Shown: positions 12,457-22,334 of the stretch, piece by piece
How positions within the stretch are numbered: the stretch's first letter is position 1
How the letters are laid out: each line of letters begins with the position of its first letter
Assembly: GCF_024362385.1 (NCBI RefSeq)
Contig: NZ_CP101466.1
Span: 2,480,001 to 2,544,000, forward strand
Direction of reading: 5' to 3'
Length of the DNA stretch: 64,000 nt
Source of the DNA: Arthrobacter sp. DNA4
GTDB taxonomy: Bacteria; Actinomycetota; Actinomycetes; Actinomycetales; Micrococcaceae
Position numbers and translations under genes: made by a program
Notes under the pieces: model-generated
Told to the model about the DNA's origin: nothing
Seen by the model: the letters and a program-made list of their open reading frames with translations, nothing else
Databases searched by the model: none

Positions 12457-13796
12457 CAGGCAGCGCCTGCAGGGGTTGCGGCGGCATCCGGGTGGGGCGA
12501 GTTGAGCGCGCCGTCGAGGACGGTGGCGTGCCCCCTGAAGAAGGTTGCCACCACCTTGCCCGGAAGCTCCCTCCCCTTGAAGGGCGAGTTGCGGCCCATG
12601 GTTGCCATCTGGAAGGGGTCCACCGTCCAGCGCGCGGCCGGATCCACCAGGATGAGGTTGGCGGGTTCCCCGGCTTCGATGGGCCTGCCCTGGTCGCTCA
12701 ACCGGCCGATCTTCGCAGCCGCCGTGGACGTGACCCGTGCGAAGTCCGCCCACGTCATCAGGCCGGTCTCGATCATGGCGTGCTGGACGACGGACAGGGC
12801 CGTTTCCAGTCCGGTCATGCCCATGGCGGCCTGCGCCCACTCGCATTCCTTGTGCTCGCTGGGGTGCGGTGCGTGGTCGGTACCCACAACGTCGATCGTG
12901 CCGTCTGCCAGGCCTGCGCGCAATGCCTGGACGTCGGCGTCGGTGCGCAACGGCGGGTTGACCTTGAAGACGGGGTCGTAGCTGCGCACCAGGTCGTCGG
13001 TCAGCAGCAGGTGGTGCGGGGTGACCTCGGCCGTGACGTCGATGCCGCGTTCCTTGGCCCAGCGGATGATCTCCACCGAGCCTGCCGTGGACACGTGGCA
13101 CACGTGCAGGCGGGAACCGACGTGCTGGGCCAGGAGGACATCGCGGGCGATGATGCTTTCCTCGGCCACGGCGGGCCAGCCGGTGAGGCCGAGGACGGCG
13201 GAGACGTCGCCCTCGTTCATCTGGGCCCCTGCGGTCAGGCGCGGTTCCTGCGCGTGCTGGGCCACCACGCCGTCGAACGCTTTGACGTATTCCAGTGCGC
13301 GGCGCATCAGCACGGGGTCGTGGACGCAGATGCCGTCGTCGGAGAACATCCGCACCCGGGCGCGGGAATCGGCCATGGCACCCAGCTCGGCCAGTTGCTC
13401 CCCCGCCAGGCCCACGGTGACGGCGCCCACCGGGCGCACGTCCACCCACCCGGCGGCGCGGCCAAGCGTGTAAACCTGTTCCACGACGCCCGCGGTGTCG
13501 GCCACGGGCGTGCTGTTGGCCATCGCGTGGACCGCTGTGTAACCGCCCAGCGCTGCGGCACGCGTGCCGGTCTCCACCGTCTCAGCGTCCTCGCGGCCGG
13601 GTTCGCGGAGGTGGGTGTGGACGTCCACCATGCCGGGCAGGGCCACCAGTCCGGCGGCGTCGATGACGGTGGCACCATCAGCGGACAGGCCGTGGCCGAC
13701 CTCGGCGATGATGCCGTCGCGGACCAGCAGGTCAGTGGGGTCGCCGCCCAGGATGGCGGCGCCCTGGATGAGGTACGTTCCGGTGTTGCCTGCCAT
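12456..13796 (-). CDS. pyrC: dihydroorotase
   Basis: Zinc amidohydrolase that cyclises carbamoyl aspartate to dihydroorotate, third step of UMP synthesis. The type I signature VDVHTHLREPG (metal-binding His-x-His) lies near residue 60; further metal ligands are visible in HLHVCHVST-like context and GTDHAPH (the catalytic Asp). At 446 residues it is a normal class I enzyme. The ATG overlaps the pyrB stop by one base, and its own stop overlaps the next gene, so pyrB-pyrC-next gene are translationally linked. Confidence 0.96.
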   Translation of the reverse strand: MAGNTGTYLIQGAAILGGDPTDLLVRDGIIAEVGHGLSADGATVIDAAGLVALPGMVDVHTHLREPGREDAETVETGTRAAALGGYTAVHAMANSTPVADTAGVVEQVYTLGRAAGWVDVRPVGAVTVGLAGEQLAELGAMADSRARVRMFSDDGICVHDPVLMRRALEYVKAFDGVVAQHAQEPRLTAGAQMNEGDVSAVLGLTGWPAVAEESIIARDVLLAQHVGSRLHVCHVSTAGSVEIIRWAKERGIDVTAEVTPHHLLLTDDLVRSYDPVFKVNPPLRTDADVQALRAGLADGTIDVVGTDHAPHPSEHKECEWAQAAMGMTGLETALSVVQHAMIETGLMTWADFARVTSTAAAKIGRLSDQGRPIEAGEPANLILVDPAARWTVDPFQMATMGRNSPFKGRELPGKVVATFFRGHATVLDGALNSPHPDAAATPAGAA

Positions 13797-14821
13797 CAGT
13801 TGCTCTCCTTGGTGGACGGGGCGGCGGCGTAGGCCGGTGCCCGGGTTGCGGCTGGTTCCCGGGTGTCCCCGGAGAGCAGCAGGTACAGTGCGGCCATCCG
13901 CACGGACACGCCGTTGCGGACCTGGGCCAGGACGGTGGAGCGGGGTGAGTCTGCGGCGGCTGCGCTGATCTCCAGCCCACGGTTCATGGGGCCCGGGTGC
14001 ATGATGATGGTGTCCGTCATGCCGAGGTCATCGAGGGCCCGGAGCCGGTTGTCGTCGAAGCCCCAGCGGCGGGAGTATTCGCGGGTGCTCGGGAAGAACG
14101 ATGCGTTCATGCGTTCGCCCTGGACCCGGAGCATCATGACGGCGTCAACGCCGTTTGCGAGGGTTTGGTCCAGGTCGTAGCTGACGCTGCAGGGCCACTT
14201 GTCGACGCCGACCGGCAACAGGGTGGGGGGCGCCACCAGCGTGACCTCCGCGCCAAGGGTACGGAGCAGCCATACGTTCGACCGCGCCACGCGGGAGTGC
14301 AGGACGTCACCTGCGATGGCTACCCGCATGCCTTTAAGGTCCGTTCCTTCGGAATCCGTGCCGGCAAGGCGGGCCCAGTGCCGGCGCATGGTGAAGGCAT
14401 CGAGGAGGGCCTGGGTGGGGTGCTCATGGGTGCCGTCGCCGGCGTTGATGACGGCCGCGTCGATCCAGTCGGTGGCAGCCAGCCGGTGCGGTGCGCCAGA
14501 GGCCCAGTGCCTGATGACGACGGCGTCCGCCCCCATGGCGGACAGGGTCTGGGCAGTGTCCTTGAGGGACTCACCCTTGGAAACGGAGGACCCCTTGGCG
14601 GCAAAGTTGATGACGTCCGCCGACAGCCGCTTGGCCGCGGCTTCGAAGGAGATGCGGGTGCGGGTGGAGTCCTCGAAGAAGAGGTTGACGACGGTGCGGC
14701 CACGCAGTGCCGGAAGCTTCTTCACTTCCCGCTCCCCCACTGCCGACATTTCCTCGGCAGTGTCAAGGATGCGGATGGCGTTCGAAAGGCTGAGGTCGCC
14801 GGTGGACAGGAGGTGTTTCAT
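13796..14821 (-). CDS. pyrB: aspartate carbamoyltransferase catalytic subunit
   Basis: Joins carbamoyl phosphate to aspartate, the first committed pyrimidine step. The carbamoyl phosphate site [13 protein letters not shown], the [11 protein letters not shown] segment and the aspartate-binding HPGPMNRG are all intact in 341 residues. No pyrI regulatory subunit gene is present, as expected for actinobacteria. The ATG overlaps the pyrR stop in a 4-base ATGA, which suggests coupled translation and hence PyrR control of the whole operon. Confidence 0.96.
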   Translation of the reverse strand: MKHLLSTGDLSLSNAIRILDTAEEMSAVGEREVKKLPALRGRTVVNLFFEDSTRTRISFEAAAKRLSADVINFAAKGSSVSKGESLKDTAQTLSAMGADAVVIRHWASGAPHRLAATDWIDAAVINAGDGTHEHPTQALLDAFTMRRHWARLAGTDSEGTDLKGMRVAIAGDVLHSRVARSNVWLLRTLGAEVTLVAPPTLLPVGVDKWPCSVSYDLDQTLANGVDAVMMLRVQGERMNASFFPSTREYSRRWGFDDNRLRALDDLGMTDTIIMHPGPMNRGLEISAAAADSPRSTVLAQVRNGVSVRMAALYLLLSGDTREPAATRAPAYAAAPSTKESN

Positions 14822-15405
14822 GCGCCGCCCTCAATCACGACTTCGTTGACCGGCGCTCCGGCATCGGACGTATCCGTTTCCTCCAGCCGGACCCGGACCT
14901 TTTCGGCGGAGGAAGTGGGCAGGTTCTTGCCTACATGGTCCGCGCGGATGGGAAGTTCACGGTGGCCCCGGTCAATCAGGACCGCGAGCCGGACAATACG
15001 CGGGCGGCCGAGGTCGACCAGGGCGTCAAGGGCGGCGCGGATGGTGCGGCCCGAGTACAGGACGTCGTCGATCAGCACCACTACTTTGTTGTCGATGCCG
15101 GTCCGGGGCAGCCTGGTGGGGTACGGCGGCCGGGTCCCCTGGTGGGAGAGGTCATCACGGAACATGGTGACGTCCAGCTGGCCCACAATGGCAGCGGCGT
15201 CAACGGTGTTGTCCGCGGCAGCGATCTTTTCAGCCAGCCGGACAGCCAGCGGGTAACCGCGGCGGGGAATACCCAAAAGGACCAGGTCCCGGGATCCCTT
15301 GTTGGCTTCGAGGATCTCGTGGGCGATACGAGTGAGGGCCCGGTCAATGTCCGCCTGGCTGAGGACAACCCTGGCTGGAACCGGTGCGCTGGTGACAGAT
15401 GTCAA
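14818..15405 (-). CDS. pyrR: PyrR bifunctional regulator / uracil phosphoribosyltransferase
   Basis: RNA-binding regulator of the pyr operon that also has weak uracil phosphoribosyltransferase activity. The PRPP-binding loop [18 protein letters not shown] is intact, and the N-terminus [17 protein letters not shown] is typical. I chose the TTG at 15405 (195 residues): it has GGGGAG seven bases upstream, whereas the GTG at 15432 has no ribosome site and lies within the predicted PyrR-binding RNA loop. PyrR is first in the operon, so it probably controls its own translation and that of the genes behind it in response to UMP. Confidence 0.93.
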   Translation of the reverse strand: MTSVTSAPVPARVVLSQADIDRALTRIAHEILEANKGSRDLVLLGIPRRGYPLAVRLAEKIAAADNTVDAAAIVGQLDVTMFRDDLSHQGTRPPYPTRLPRTGIDNKVVVLIDDVLYSGRTIRAALDALVDLGRPRIVRLAVLIDRGHRELPIRADHVGKNLPTSSAEKVRVRLEETDTSDAGAPVNEVVIEGGA

Positions 15406-15416
15406 CGCTCGTCTCC

Positions 15417-15441
15417 CCTTTCCCCGCCTCACAGGACGGAA
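15417..15441 (-). promoter_or_regulatory. PyrR-binding RNA hairpin overlapping the pyrR ribosome binding region
   Basis: Read on the minus strand, 15436-15425 gives TCCTGTGAGGCG, matching the known PyrR-binding loop consensus UCCNGNGAGGYU at 11 of 12 positions. Flanking TTCC and GGAA can form the lower stem, with CC-GG as the upper stem. The hairpin ends about 12 bases before the TTG start and abuts GGGGAAAGGGGAG, the likely Shine-Dalgarno. In mycobacteria, PyrR binding at such a site in the pyrR leader represses translation; the same mechanism is inferred here. No clear terminator follows, so attenuation by termination is less likely. Confidence 0.7.
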
Positions 15442-15583
15442 TTAAAAAAGGAATGTTTGCTGTTCAAAATTACCACACGGTCCCTGCCGGGCCCGTGCCC
15501 GGACAACGCGGCGCTGATCACATTCCGGCGGCCCTGAGGCCGGGTCCTTTGTGGTGCGGCAGCACCCGCTTAGGCTTTCGGGT

Positions 15584-16885
15584 ATGCCGACGTACCCGCA
15601 GCAGCCTCCCTCCGGCCTCCCCGACGACCACTACCGCGGCGGCTACCGTCCCCTGCCCCAGCAGGCCAACCCCAGCTGGATGGGCCATGTGCAGCCGGAA
15701 CACTACCGGGCTGCCCCGGGCCACCAGGGCCAGCCGCTGGCCGTGATGGTGCCGGCCCAGGCCCAGGGAACGGTGCTGCATGCGACGCGGGCCCGCGGCG
15801 GGCTGGTGGGGTTGTCGATTGCCGGCGGCGTGCTCGCTTTCCTGAGCCTGTTCCTGGTGGTGCCGTTCCTTTTGTCCAACACGGGCGCCGCGGGATTCCT
15901 GATTGGTTTCCTGGCGTCCCTGATCCCGCTGGCGGTGGTCCTGACAGCGGTCCACATCATCGACAGGTGGGAGCCGGAGCCGAAACGCCTGCTGTTCTTC
16001 GCCTTTACGTGGGGCGCGGCGGTGTCCGTGGCAGTCACCCTGCTGATCCAGCCGTTCTTCGTCATCGCATTCCAGTTCACCGACCAGCCTGACCTGCAGA
16101 CCTATATGGCAACAGTGCAGGCGCCCATCGTGGAGGAATTCGCCAAGTCCCTTGGGCTGCTGATCCTCCTGCTCACGGCGCGGCGGCAGTTCGACGGCCC
16201 CGTGGACGGCGTGGTGTTTGCGTTCACCATCGCCGGCGGGTTCGCGTTCACCGAGAACATCCTCTATTTCGGCCGGGCCATCTCGGAGTCCGCGTCACCG
16301 GCCAGTGACTTCGCGCAGATCTTCTTCCTCCGCGGCGTCATGTCCCCGTTCGCGCATGCCATCTTCACCGGCACCACCGGCCTTGTCATGGGCTTCGCCG
16401 CACGGCGCTGGCACACCGGCGCGTCCATTGGCGCCTTCTTCGTGGGCCTGCTGCTTACCATGTTCCTGCACAACAGGTGGAACAGCATGGGCCAGGGCTT
16501 CCTGCTGGACTACATCGTGGTCCAGCTGCCGATCTTCGTCCTGGCCGTGGCCGGCATCATCTTCCTGCGGGTGGCCGAGAAGCGGCTGACGCGGCAGCGG
16601 CTGATGGAGTACTCGGCGGCGGGCTGGTTCACCCCGGCTGAGGTCCAGTTGCTGGCCACTTTGGGCGGCCGGCGCACCGCCCTGGCCTGGGCTGCGAACT
16701 CCGGCCGGAAGCGGCAAATGAAGCAGTTCATGAAAGCCGCCACGCAGCTTGCCAACACCCGGCAGCGCATCCTCAGCGGACGGGACGTGCCGCTCCACCA
16801 GGCCGAGGAAAGGCAGCAGTTGCAGCGCATCCTCTCACTGCGGGCGGCCGTGGCCGCTGAACCTGCACCCGTGGGAACGCGATAG
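15584..16885 (+). CDS. PrsW-family intramembrane metalloprotease
   Basis: Polytopic membrane protein of 433 residues with a proline/glutamine-rich N-terminal tail of about 70 residues and about eight hydrophobic segments. The PrsW signatures are present: EEFAK (E184, E185, K188), a second motif GGFAFTENILYF, and HAIFTGTTGL with the conserved His. In Bacillus, PrsW cleaves an anti-sigma factor, but no anti-sigma gene is near, so the substrate is unknown. The ATG at 15584 is preferred over an upstream in-frame GTG at 15551. It is divergent from pyrR and monocistronic, and its stop lies inside a strong hairpin. Confidence 0.87.
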   Translation: MPTYPQQPPSGLPDDHYRGGYRPLPQQANPSWMGHVQPEHYRAAPGHQGQPLAVMVPAQAQGTVLHATRARGGLVGLSIAGGVLAFLSLFLVVPFLLSNTGAAGFLIGFLASLIPLAVVLTAVHIIDRWEPEPKRLLFFAFTWGAAVSVAVTLLIQPFFVIAFQFTDQPDLQTYMATVQAPIVEEFAKSLGLLILLLTARRQFDGPVDGVVFAFTIAGGFAFTENILYFGRAISESASPASDFAQIFFLRGVMSPFAHAIFTGTTGLVMGFAARRWHTGASIGAFFVGLLLTMFLHNRWNSMGQGFLLDYIVVQLPIFVLAVAGIIFLRVAEKRLTRQRLMEYSAAGWFTPAEVQLLATLGGRRTALAWAANSGRKRQMKQFMKAATQLANTRQRILSGRDVPLHQAEERQQLQRILSLRAAVAAEPAPVGTR

Positions 16886-16914
16886 GGCCCCGCCTGCGGC
16901 GGGGCCCTATCGCG
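16878..16914. terminator. 17-bp perfect hairpin at the end of prsW, between converging genes
   Basis: Arms 16878-16894 and 16898-16914 are perfectly complementary over 17 bases with a 3-base TGC loop. The left arm contains the prsW-like gene's TAG stop (16883-16885). It lies 17 bases from the nusB stop on the other strand, so it can serve as a bidirectional terminator. A T-tract is weak on the plus side (TTGTCC). Confidence 0.8.
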
Positions 16915-16930
16915 TTGTCCTGCGGGGAGG

Positions 16931-17341
16931 CTAGGCGAGCAGCGAAGGCTTCAGCTGCTGCAGCCGGCCCAAAAGGCCATTGATGAACTGCGGAGACTCG
17001 TCCGTTGACAGCGTCTTGGCCAGCGCAACAGCCTCGCTGACCGCTACGCCATCGGGGACGTCGTCGTTGTACAGAAGCTCCCAGGTGCCGATGCGCAGGA
17101 TGATGCGGTCCACGGACGGCATGCGCTCCAGGGTCCAGCCCTGCGAGTAGGTCTCCAGGAACTCATCGATGGCGGCCTGCTGGGACACTACGCCTTCGAC
17201 AATCTCCAAGGTGTAGGGGTTGACCACCTGGTCGGTCTTTTCCCGGCGTGCGCGAAGCACGTCGAACGCCGAAACAGAGCGCTGCTCCGCTTCGAAAAGA
17301 ACATCCAGTGCCCTGCTGCGGGCTTTACCGCGGGCGCTCAC
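16931..17341 (-). CDS. nusB: transcription antitermination factor NusB
   Basis: All-helical RNA-binding protein of 136 residues that, with NusE, acts in rRNA antitermination. It starts SARGKARSRALDVLFEAEQR and ends with the conserved VAVSEAVALAKTLSTDESPQFINGLLG block, both diagnostic. The GTG start shares one base with the efp stop (TAGTG), the standard efp-nusB pair. Confidence 0.95.
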   Translation of the reverse strand: MSARGKARSRALDVLFEAEQRSVSAFDVLRARREKTDQVVNPYTLEIVEGVVSQQAAIDEFLETYSQGWTLERMPSVDRIILRIGTWELLYNDDVPDGVAVSEAVALAKTLSTDESPQFINGLLGRLQQLKPSLLA

Positions 17342-17904
17342 TACTCAGAAACCCGGCCCAGGTAGCTGCCGTCGCGGGTGTCCACCTTGACCTTGGTGTT
17401 GTTCTCGATGAACAGCGGGACCTGGATTTCGTAGCCGGTTTCCAGGGTGGCGGGCTTGGTGCCTGCGGAGGAGCGGTCGCCCTGCAGGCCCGGCTCCGTG
17501 TAGGTGATTTCCAGGACAACGCTCGGCGGCAGTTCGATGTAGAGGGGGTTGCCGTCGTGGATGGCGATGTTGACCATCTGGTTCTCGAGCATGAAGTTGG
17601 TGGCGTCACCAACCGTGGCGCCGGACACGGTGATCTGGTCGTAGTCCGAGGTGTCCATGAAGACGAAGTCTGCGCCGTCCTGGTACAGGTACTGGTAATC
17701 GCGGCGGTCAACGGTTGCCGTTTCGATCTTGAGCCCGGCGTTGAACGTCTTGTCAACAACCTTGCCGGACATCACGTTGCGCATCTTGGTCCGGACAAAG
17801 GCGCCGCCCTTGCCGGGCTTGACGTGCTGGAATTCGATGACGTTCCAGAGCTGGCCCTCGAGCTTCAGGACCGTTCCGTTCTTAATGTCGTTAGTGGTTG
17901 CCAC
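17341..17904 (-). CDS. efp: elongation factor P
   Basis: Relieves ribosome stalling at polyproline stretches by entering the E site. The 187-residue protein has the KOW-like domain I with KPGKGGAF, whose Lys32 is the tip residue that is modified in many bacteria; no modification enzyme (EpmA, EarP, YmfI) is seen in this window. OB domains II and III are complete to GSYLGRVSE. The GTG start at 17904 has AGAGGAA just upstream; the frame stays open further upstream but that sequence is non-coding. Confidence 0.95.
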   Translation of the reverse strand: MATTNDIKNGTVLKLEGQLWNVIEFQHVKPGKGGAFVRTKMRNVMSGKVVDKTFNAGLKIETATVDRRDYQYLYQDGADFVFMDTSDYDQITVSGATVGDATNFMLENQMVNIAIHDGNPLYIELPPSVVLEITYTEPGLQGDRSSAGTKPATLETGYEIQVPLFIENNTKVKVDTRDGSYLGRVSE

Positions 17905-18076
17905 TGGTTTCCTCTGGTTTCTTTGTCTGGCCGCGTGGTCAGATGCTGTATGCCGGGCGGGCACGCCACAACGGCCCGCCTGCACGTGTTTGTCAAAAAT
18001 CGCGTGGATGCAAAAATTCCACAACCATTCTACCGGTAATTCCGGGGCAGCCTTTCCGCGGCCACCGGGCTCCGGG

Positions 18077-18594
18077 TCAGCAGGCCAGGTCCAGGACGTC
18101 CCGGGCGCGCTGCAGGGCCACCGTGGAGGAGTAGATCTGGGCGGCATCCGCGGACTGCGCCACCCGCAGGTCCAGTGCCTTGGAGAAGGATTCAACGGCA
18201 GCGGAGGTGTGCCCGGCTGCATACTGTGTCCGCCCCAGGTATTGCAGGGCCAGCGCTTCGCGGGAGGTGCCATGCACCTCCGCCACAAGCTGGCGGAACA
18301 GTTCGATGGCACGGTCCATCCGGTGGGAGACGCTCAGCACCTCGGCCTCGAACACGCGCAGCCGGAACGATTCCGGGTCCTTGAAGCGGGCTTCGGCCAG
18401 CAGTTCGGCGGCGTCGGACGCGTGGCCCTCAACCAGCAGCACGAAGATCGGGTCGGCGGGATCGGTGGAGGCGGCCAGGGCGTCGCGGACGGCGTCCTCG
18501 TTCACGATCTGCGGCCGCAGGGTGTCCGGGTTGATCCGGATACCGGGGAACCCTGCCTCGGGCCAGTCGGCGGTGCCGCTCATGTCGCCCTTCA

Positions 18595-18595
<1 letters not shown>
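18077..18595 (-). CDS. TPR-like protein downstream of aroB (function unknown)
   Basis: Soluble helical protein of 172 residues. The second half (about residues 60-172) reads as two to three tetratricopeptide-like helical pairs ([26 protein letters not shown], then [19 protein letters not shown]). Such repeats usually bind proteins. The ATG at 18595 overlaps the aroB stop by one base; a second ATG at 18583 has a better ribosome site (AAGGG) and may be the true start. It is 172 bases upstream of efp. Its role in aromatic biosynthesis, if any, is unknown. Confidence 0.8.
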
Positions 18596-20251
<1,656 letters not shown>

Positions 20252-20252
<1 letters not shown>

Positions 20253-21447
20253 TACTGGCCGATCGAGTCCAGGGATGCCGGGATGTTGTCCAGGTAACCC
20301 TTGATGTTGCGCGCGGTTTCCGCCACTGAGTCACCGCCGAACTTCTCGATGACGGCCTCGGCGAGGACCAGGGCTACCATGGCCTCGGCCACTACGCCGC
20401 GGCCGGTACTGCACAGACGTCCGAACGCTGGTGGTGTGCCTTGGCGGGTTCACCGGTGCTGACGTCGATGGTCCGCAGGGCGCGCGGAACCGTGGCGATG
20501 GGCTTCATGGCTGCGCGGACGCGGAGGACATCACCGATGCTCATGCCGCCTTCGATGCCGCCGGCACGGTTGCTGGTGCGGACAATGCGTCCTTCACCGT
20601 CCCGGACGATTTCGTCGTGGGCGGCGGAGCCGCGGCGGGCAGCGGTCAGGAAGCCGTCACCGACCTCCACCCCCTTGATGGCCTGGATGCCCATGAGTGC
20701 CGCGGCCAGCCTGGCGTCGAGCCGGCGGTCCCAGTGCACGTAGCTGCCCAGTCCTGGCGGGAGTCCGTATGCCAGGACCTCCACTACGCCGCCCAGGGTT
20801 TCGCCTTCCTTGTGTGCAGCGTCCACCTCGGCCACCATGGCGTCGGAGGTTTCGCGGTCGAAGCAGCGCAAGGGGTCTGTGTCCAGGGCAATGACGTCGC
20901 CGGGCACGGGCAGCGGGCGGCCTTCCGGCACCGTCACGCTGGCAATGGACACGGTGTGGCTGACAAGTTCAATGCCGAGGTGCTTGAGGAACTGCGCGGC
21001 CACCGTGCCCAGCGCCACGCGGGTGGCGGTTTCGCGGGCGCTTGCACGCTCCAGTACGGGACGGGCCTCATCGAAGCCGTATTTCTGCATGCCGGTGAAG
21101 TCGGCGTGCCCCGGGCGGGGGCGCGTCAGGGGCGCGTTGCGTGCCTGGTCGGCGAGGAGCCCGGGGTCCACGGGGTCGGCGGACATGATCTGCTCCCACT
21201 TGGGCCATTCGGTGTTCGCCACCTGGATGGCGACGGGACCGCCCTGGGTCAGGCCGTGGCGGACGCCGCCAAGGATAGTGACCACGTCCTGTTCGAACTT
21301 CATCCGGGCGCCGCGTCCGTAGCCAAGCCGACGGCGGGCCAGGGAGTCTGCGATGTGGCCGCCGGTGATTTCAACACCGGCGGGGACGCCTTCAATAATT
21401 CCCATCAGAGCCGGGCCATGGGATTCACCGGCAGTCAACCAACGCAT
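20252..21447 (-). CDS. aroC: chorismate synthase, interrupted by a one-base frameshift near 20396
   Basis: FMN-dependent last step of the shikimate pathway (EPSP to chorismate). [14 protein letters not shown] at the N-terminus, RPGHADFTG and the long conserved core are intact for about 350 residues. The frame then meets a TAG right after CAVPAAA. One added base near 20396 (a GG read as G) restores [15 protein letters not shown] and [17 protein letters not shown] to a stop at 20252-20254 that abuts aroK, giving 398 residues. The ATG at 21447 is chosen because the family begins [11 protein letters not shown]. Likely a sequence error because chorismate synthase is needed. Confidence 0.93.
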
Positions 21448-21473
21448 AATTTCCATCCTGCCACGTAGGGCGG

Positions 21474-22334
21474 TCACAACGCCCGTCGGGCAAGGCCGAC
21501 TGCGTCACACATCACATCTATGACAGGTGCGTTAACGTCTTCCCCGCGGCGGGTGAAGAGCCGCACCTGTTCCACGGCCTGGTACAGCAGCATCTCCAGG
21601 CCGGGCACTACGGCGCCGCCGCCGGACTCCCATACCGAGGCGATGAGGCTGGGCCACGGATCGTAGGCAACGTCGAGCAGGACGCCGGGCGTCCTGGTCT
21701 TGAAGGCCGCAATTTCCGCGGCGAGTCCATCTGCGGCGCGGGGCGGCAGGGTGGAAATGACGACGTCGGCCTCCGCCGTGGGGCGGGCCGCACCCGCCAG
21801 CGGACGGACCTCGAGGGCCACGCCAAGGCTGTCCGCGGCGGAGCGGACGTCTGCTGTCCGCGAGGCATCGCGGACAAAGACCTGCACACTGCTGGTGCCC
21901 AGTTCCTTCAGGGCCGCGACCGCCGATGCCGCTGTTCCGCCGCCACCGAGGATGACGGCGGACGGTGCTGCCCGGGTACCGGCGTGGCGCAGGGCGTTGA
22001 CGATGCCGGTCACGTCCGTGTTCGAGCCCACAGTCTTCACCCTGCCGGCGGATTCCTCGAAGGTGACAGTGTTCACCACTCCGAGGGTCCGTGCCACGCC
22101 CCGCACCTCGTCCACCTCGCCGAGCATGGCCGTCTTCAGCGGCATGGTCACCGAGAGCCCGCGCCAGCCCGGCTGGTTCCGGATCTGGCGCATGAAGGAC
22201 GGCAGCAAGGCCTCCGTGACGTCGATGGCCGTGTAACTGATGCCCGCACCCAGCCGCTCATAGGCGGACAGGTGCAGGGCCGGGGACTTCGAGTGGCTGA
22301 TCGGGTGGCCCAGGACGGCAGCCCGCAGGCTCAT
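21474..22334 (-). CDS. aroE: shikimate dehydrogenase
   Basis: NADP-dependent reduction of 3-dehydroshikimate to shikimate. The substrate motif [14 protein letters not shown] is at the N-terminus, the catalytic Lys sits in [10 protein letters not shown], and the nucleotide fold has [10 protein letters not shown]. About 286 residues. The ATG at 22334 overlaps the mltG stop in ATGA, so aroE is translated with mltG. Followed 26 bases later by aroC. Confidence 0.93.
   Translation of the reverse strand: MSLRAAVLGHPISHSKSPALHLSAYERLGAGISYTAIDVTEALLPSFMRQIRNQPGWRGLSVTMPLKTAMLGEVDEVRGVARTLGVVNTVTFEESAGRVKTVGSNTDVTGIVNALRHAGTRAAPSAVILGGGGTAASAVAALKELGTSSVQVFVRDASRTADVRSAADSLGVALEVRPLAGAARPTAEADVVISTLPPRAADGLAAEIAAFKTRTPGVLLDVAYDPWPSLIASVWESGGGAVVPGLEMLLYQAVEQVRLFTRRGEDVNAPVIDVMCDAVGLARRAL

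Noticed and set aside
11938..13449. A long frame over pyrC and the next gene that would give a 503-residue protein
   Set aside because: The upstream two thirds is antisense-frame noise of pyrC (Arg/Gly/Pro-rich). Only the last 172 codons, from the ATG at 12456, look like a protein.
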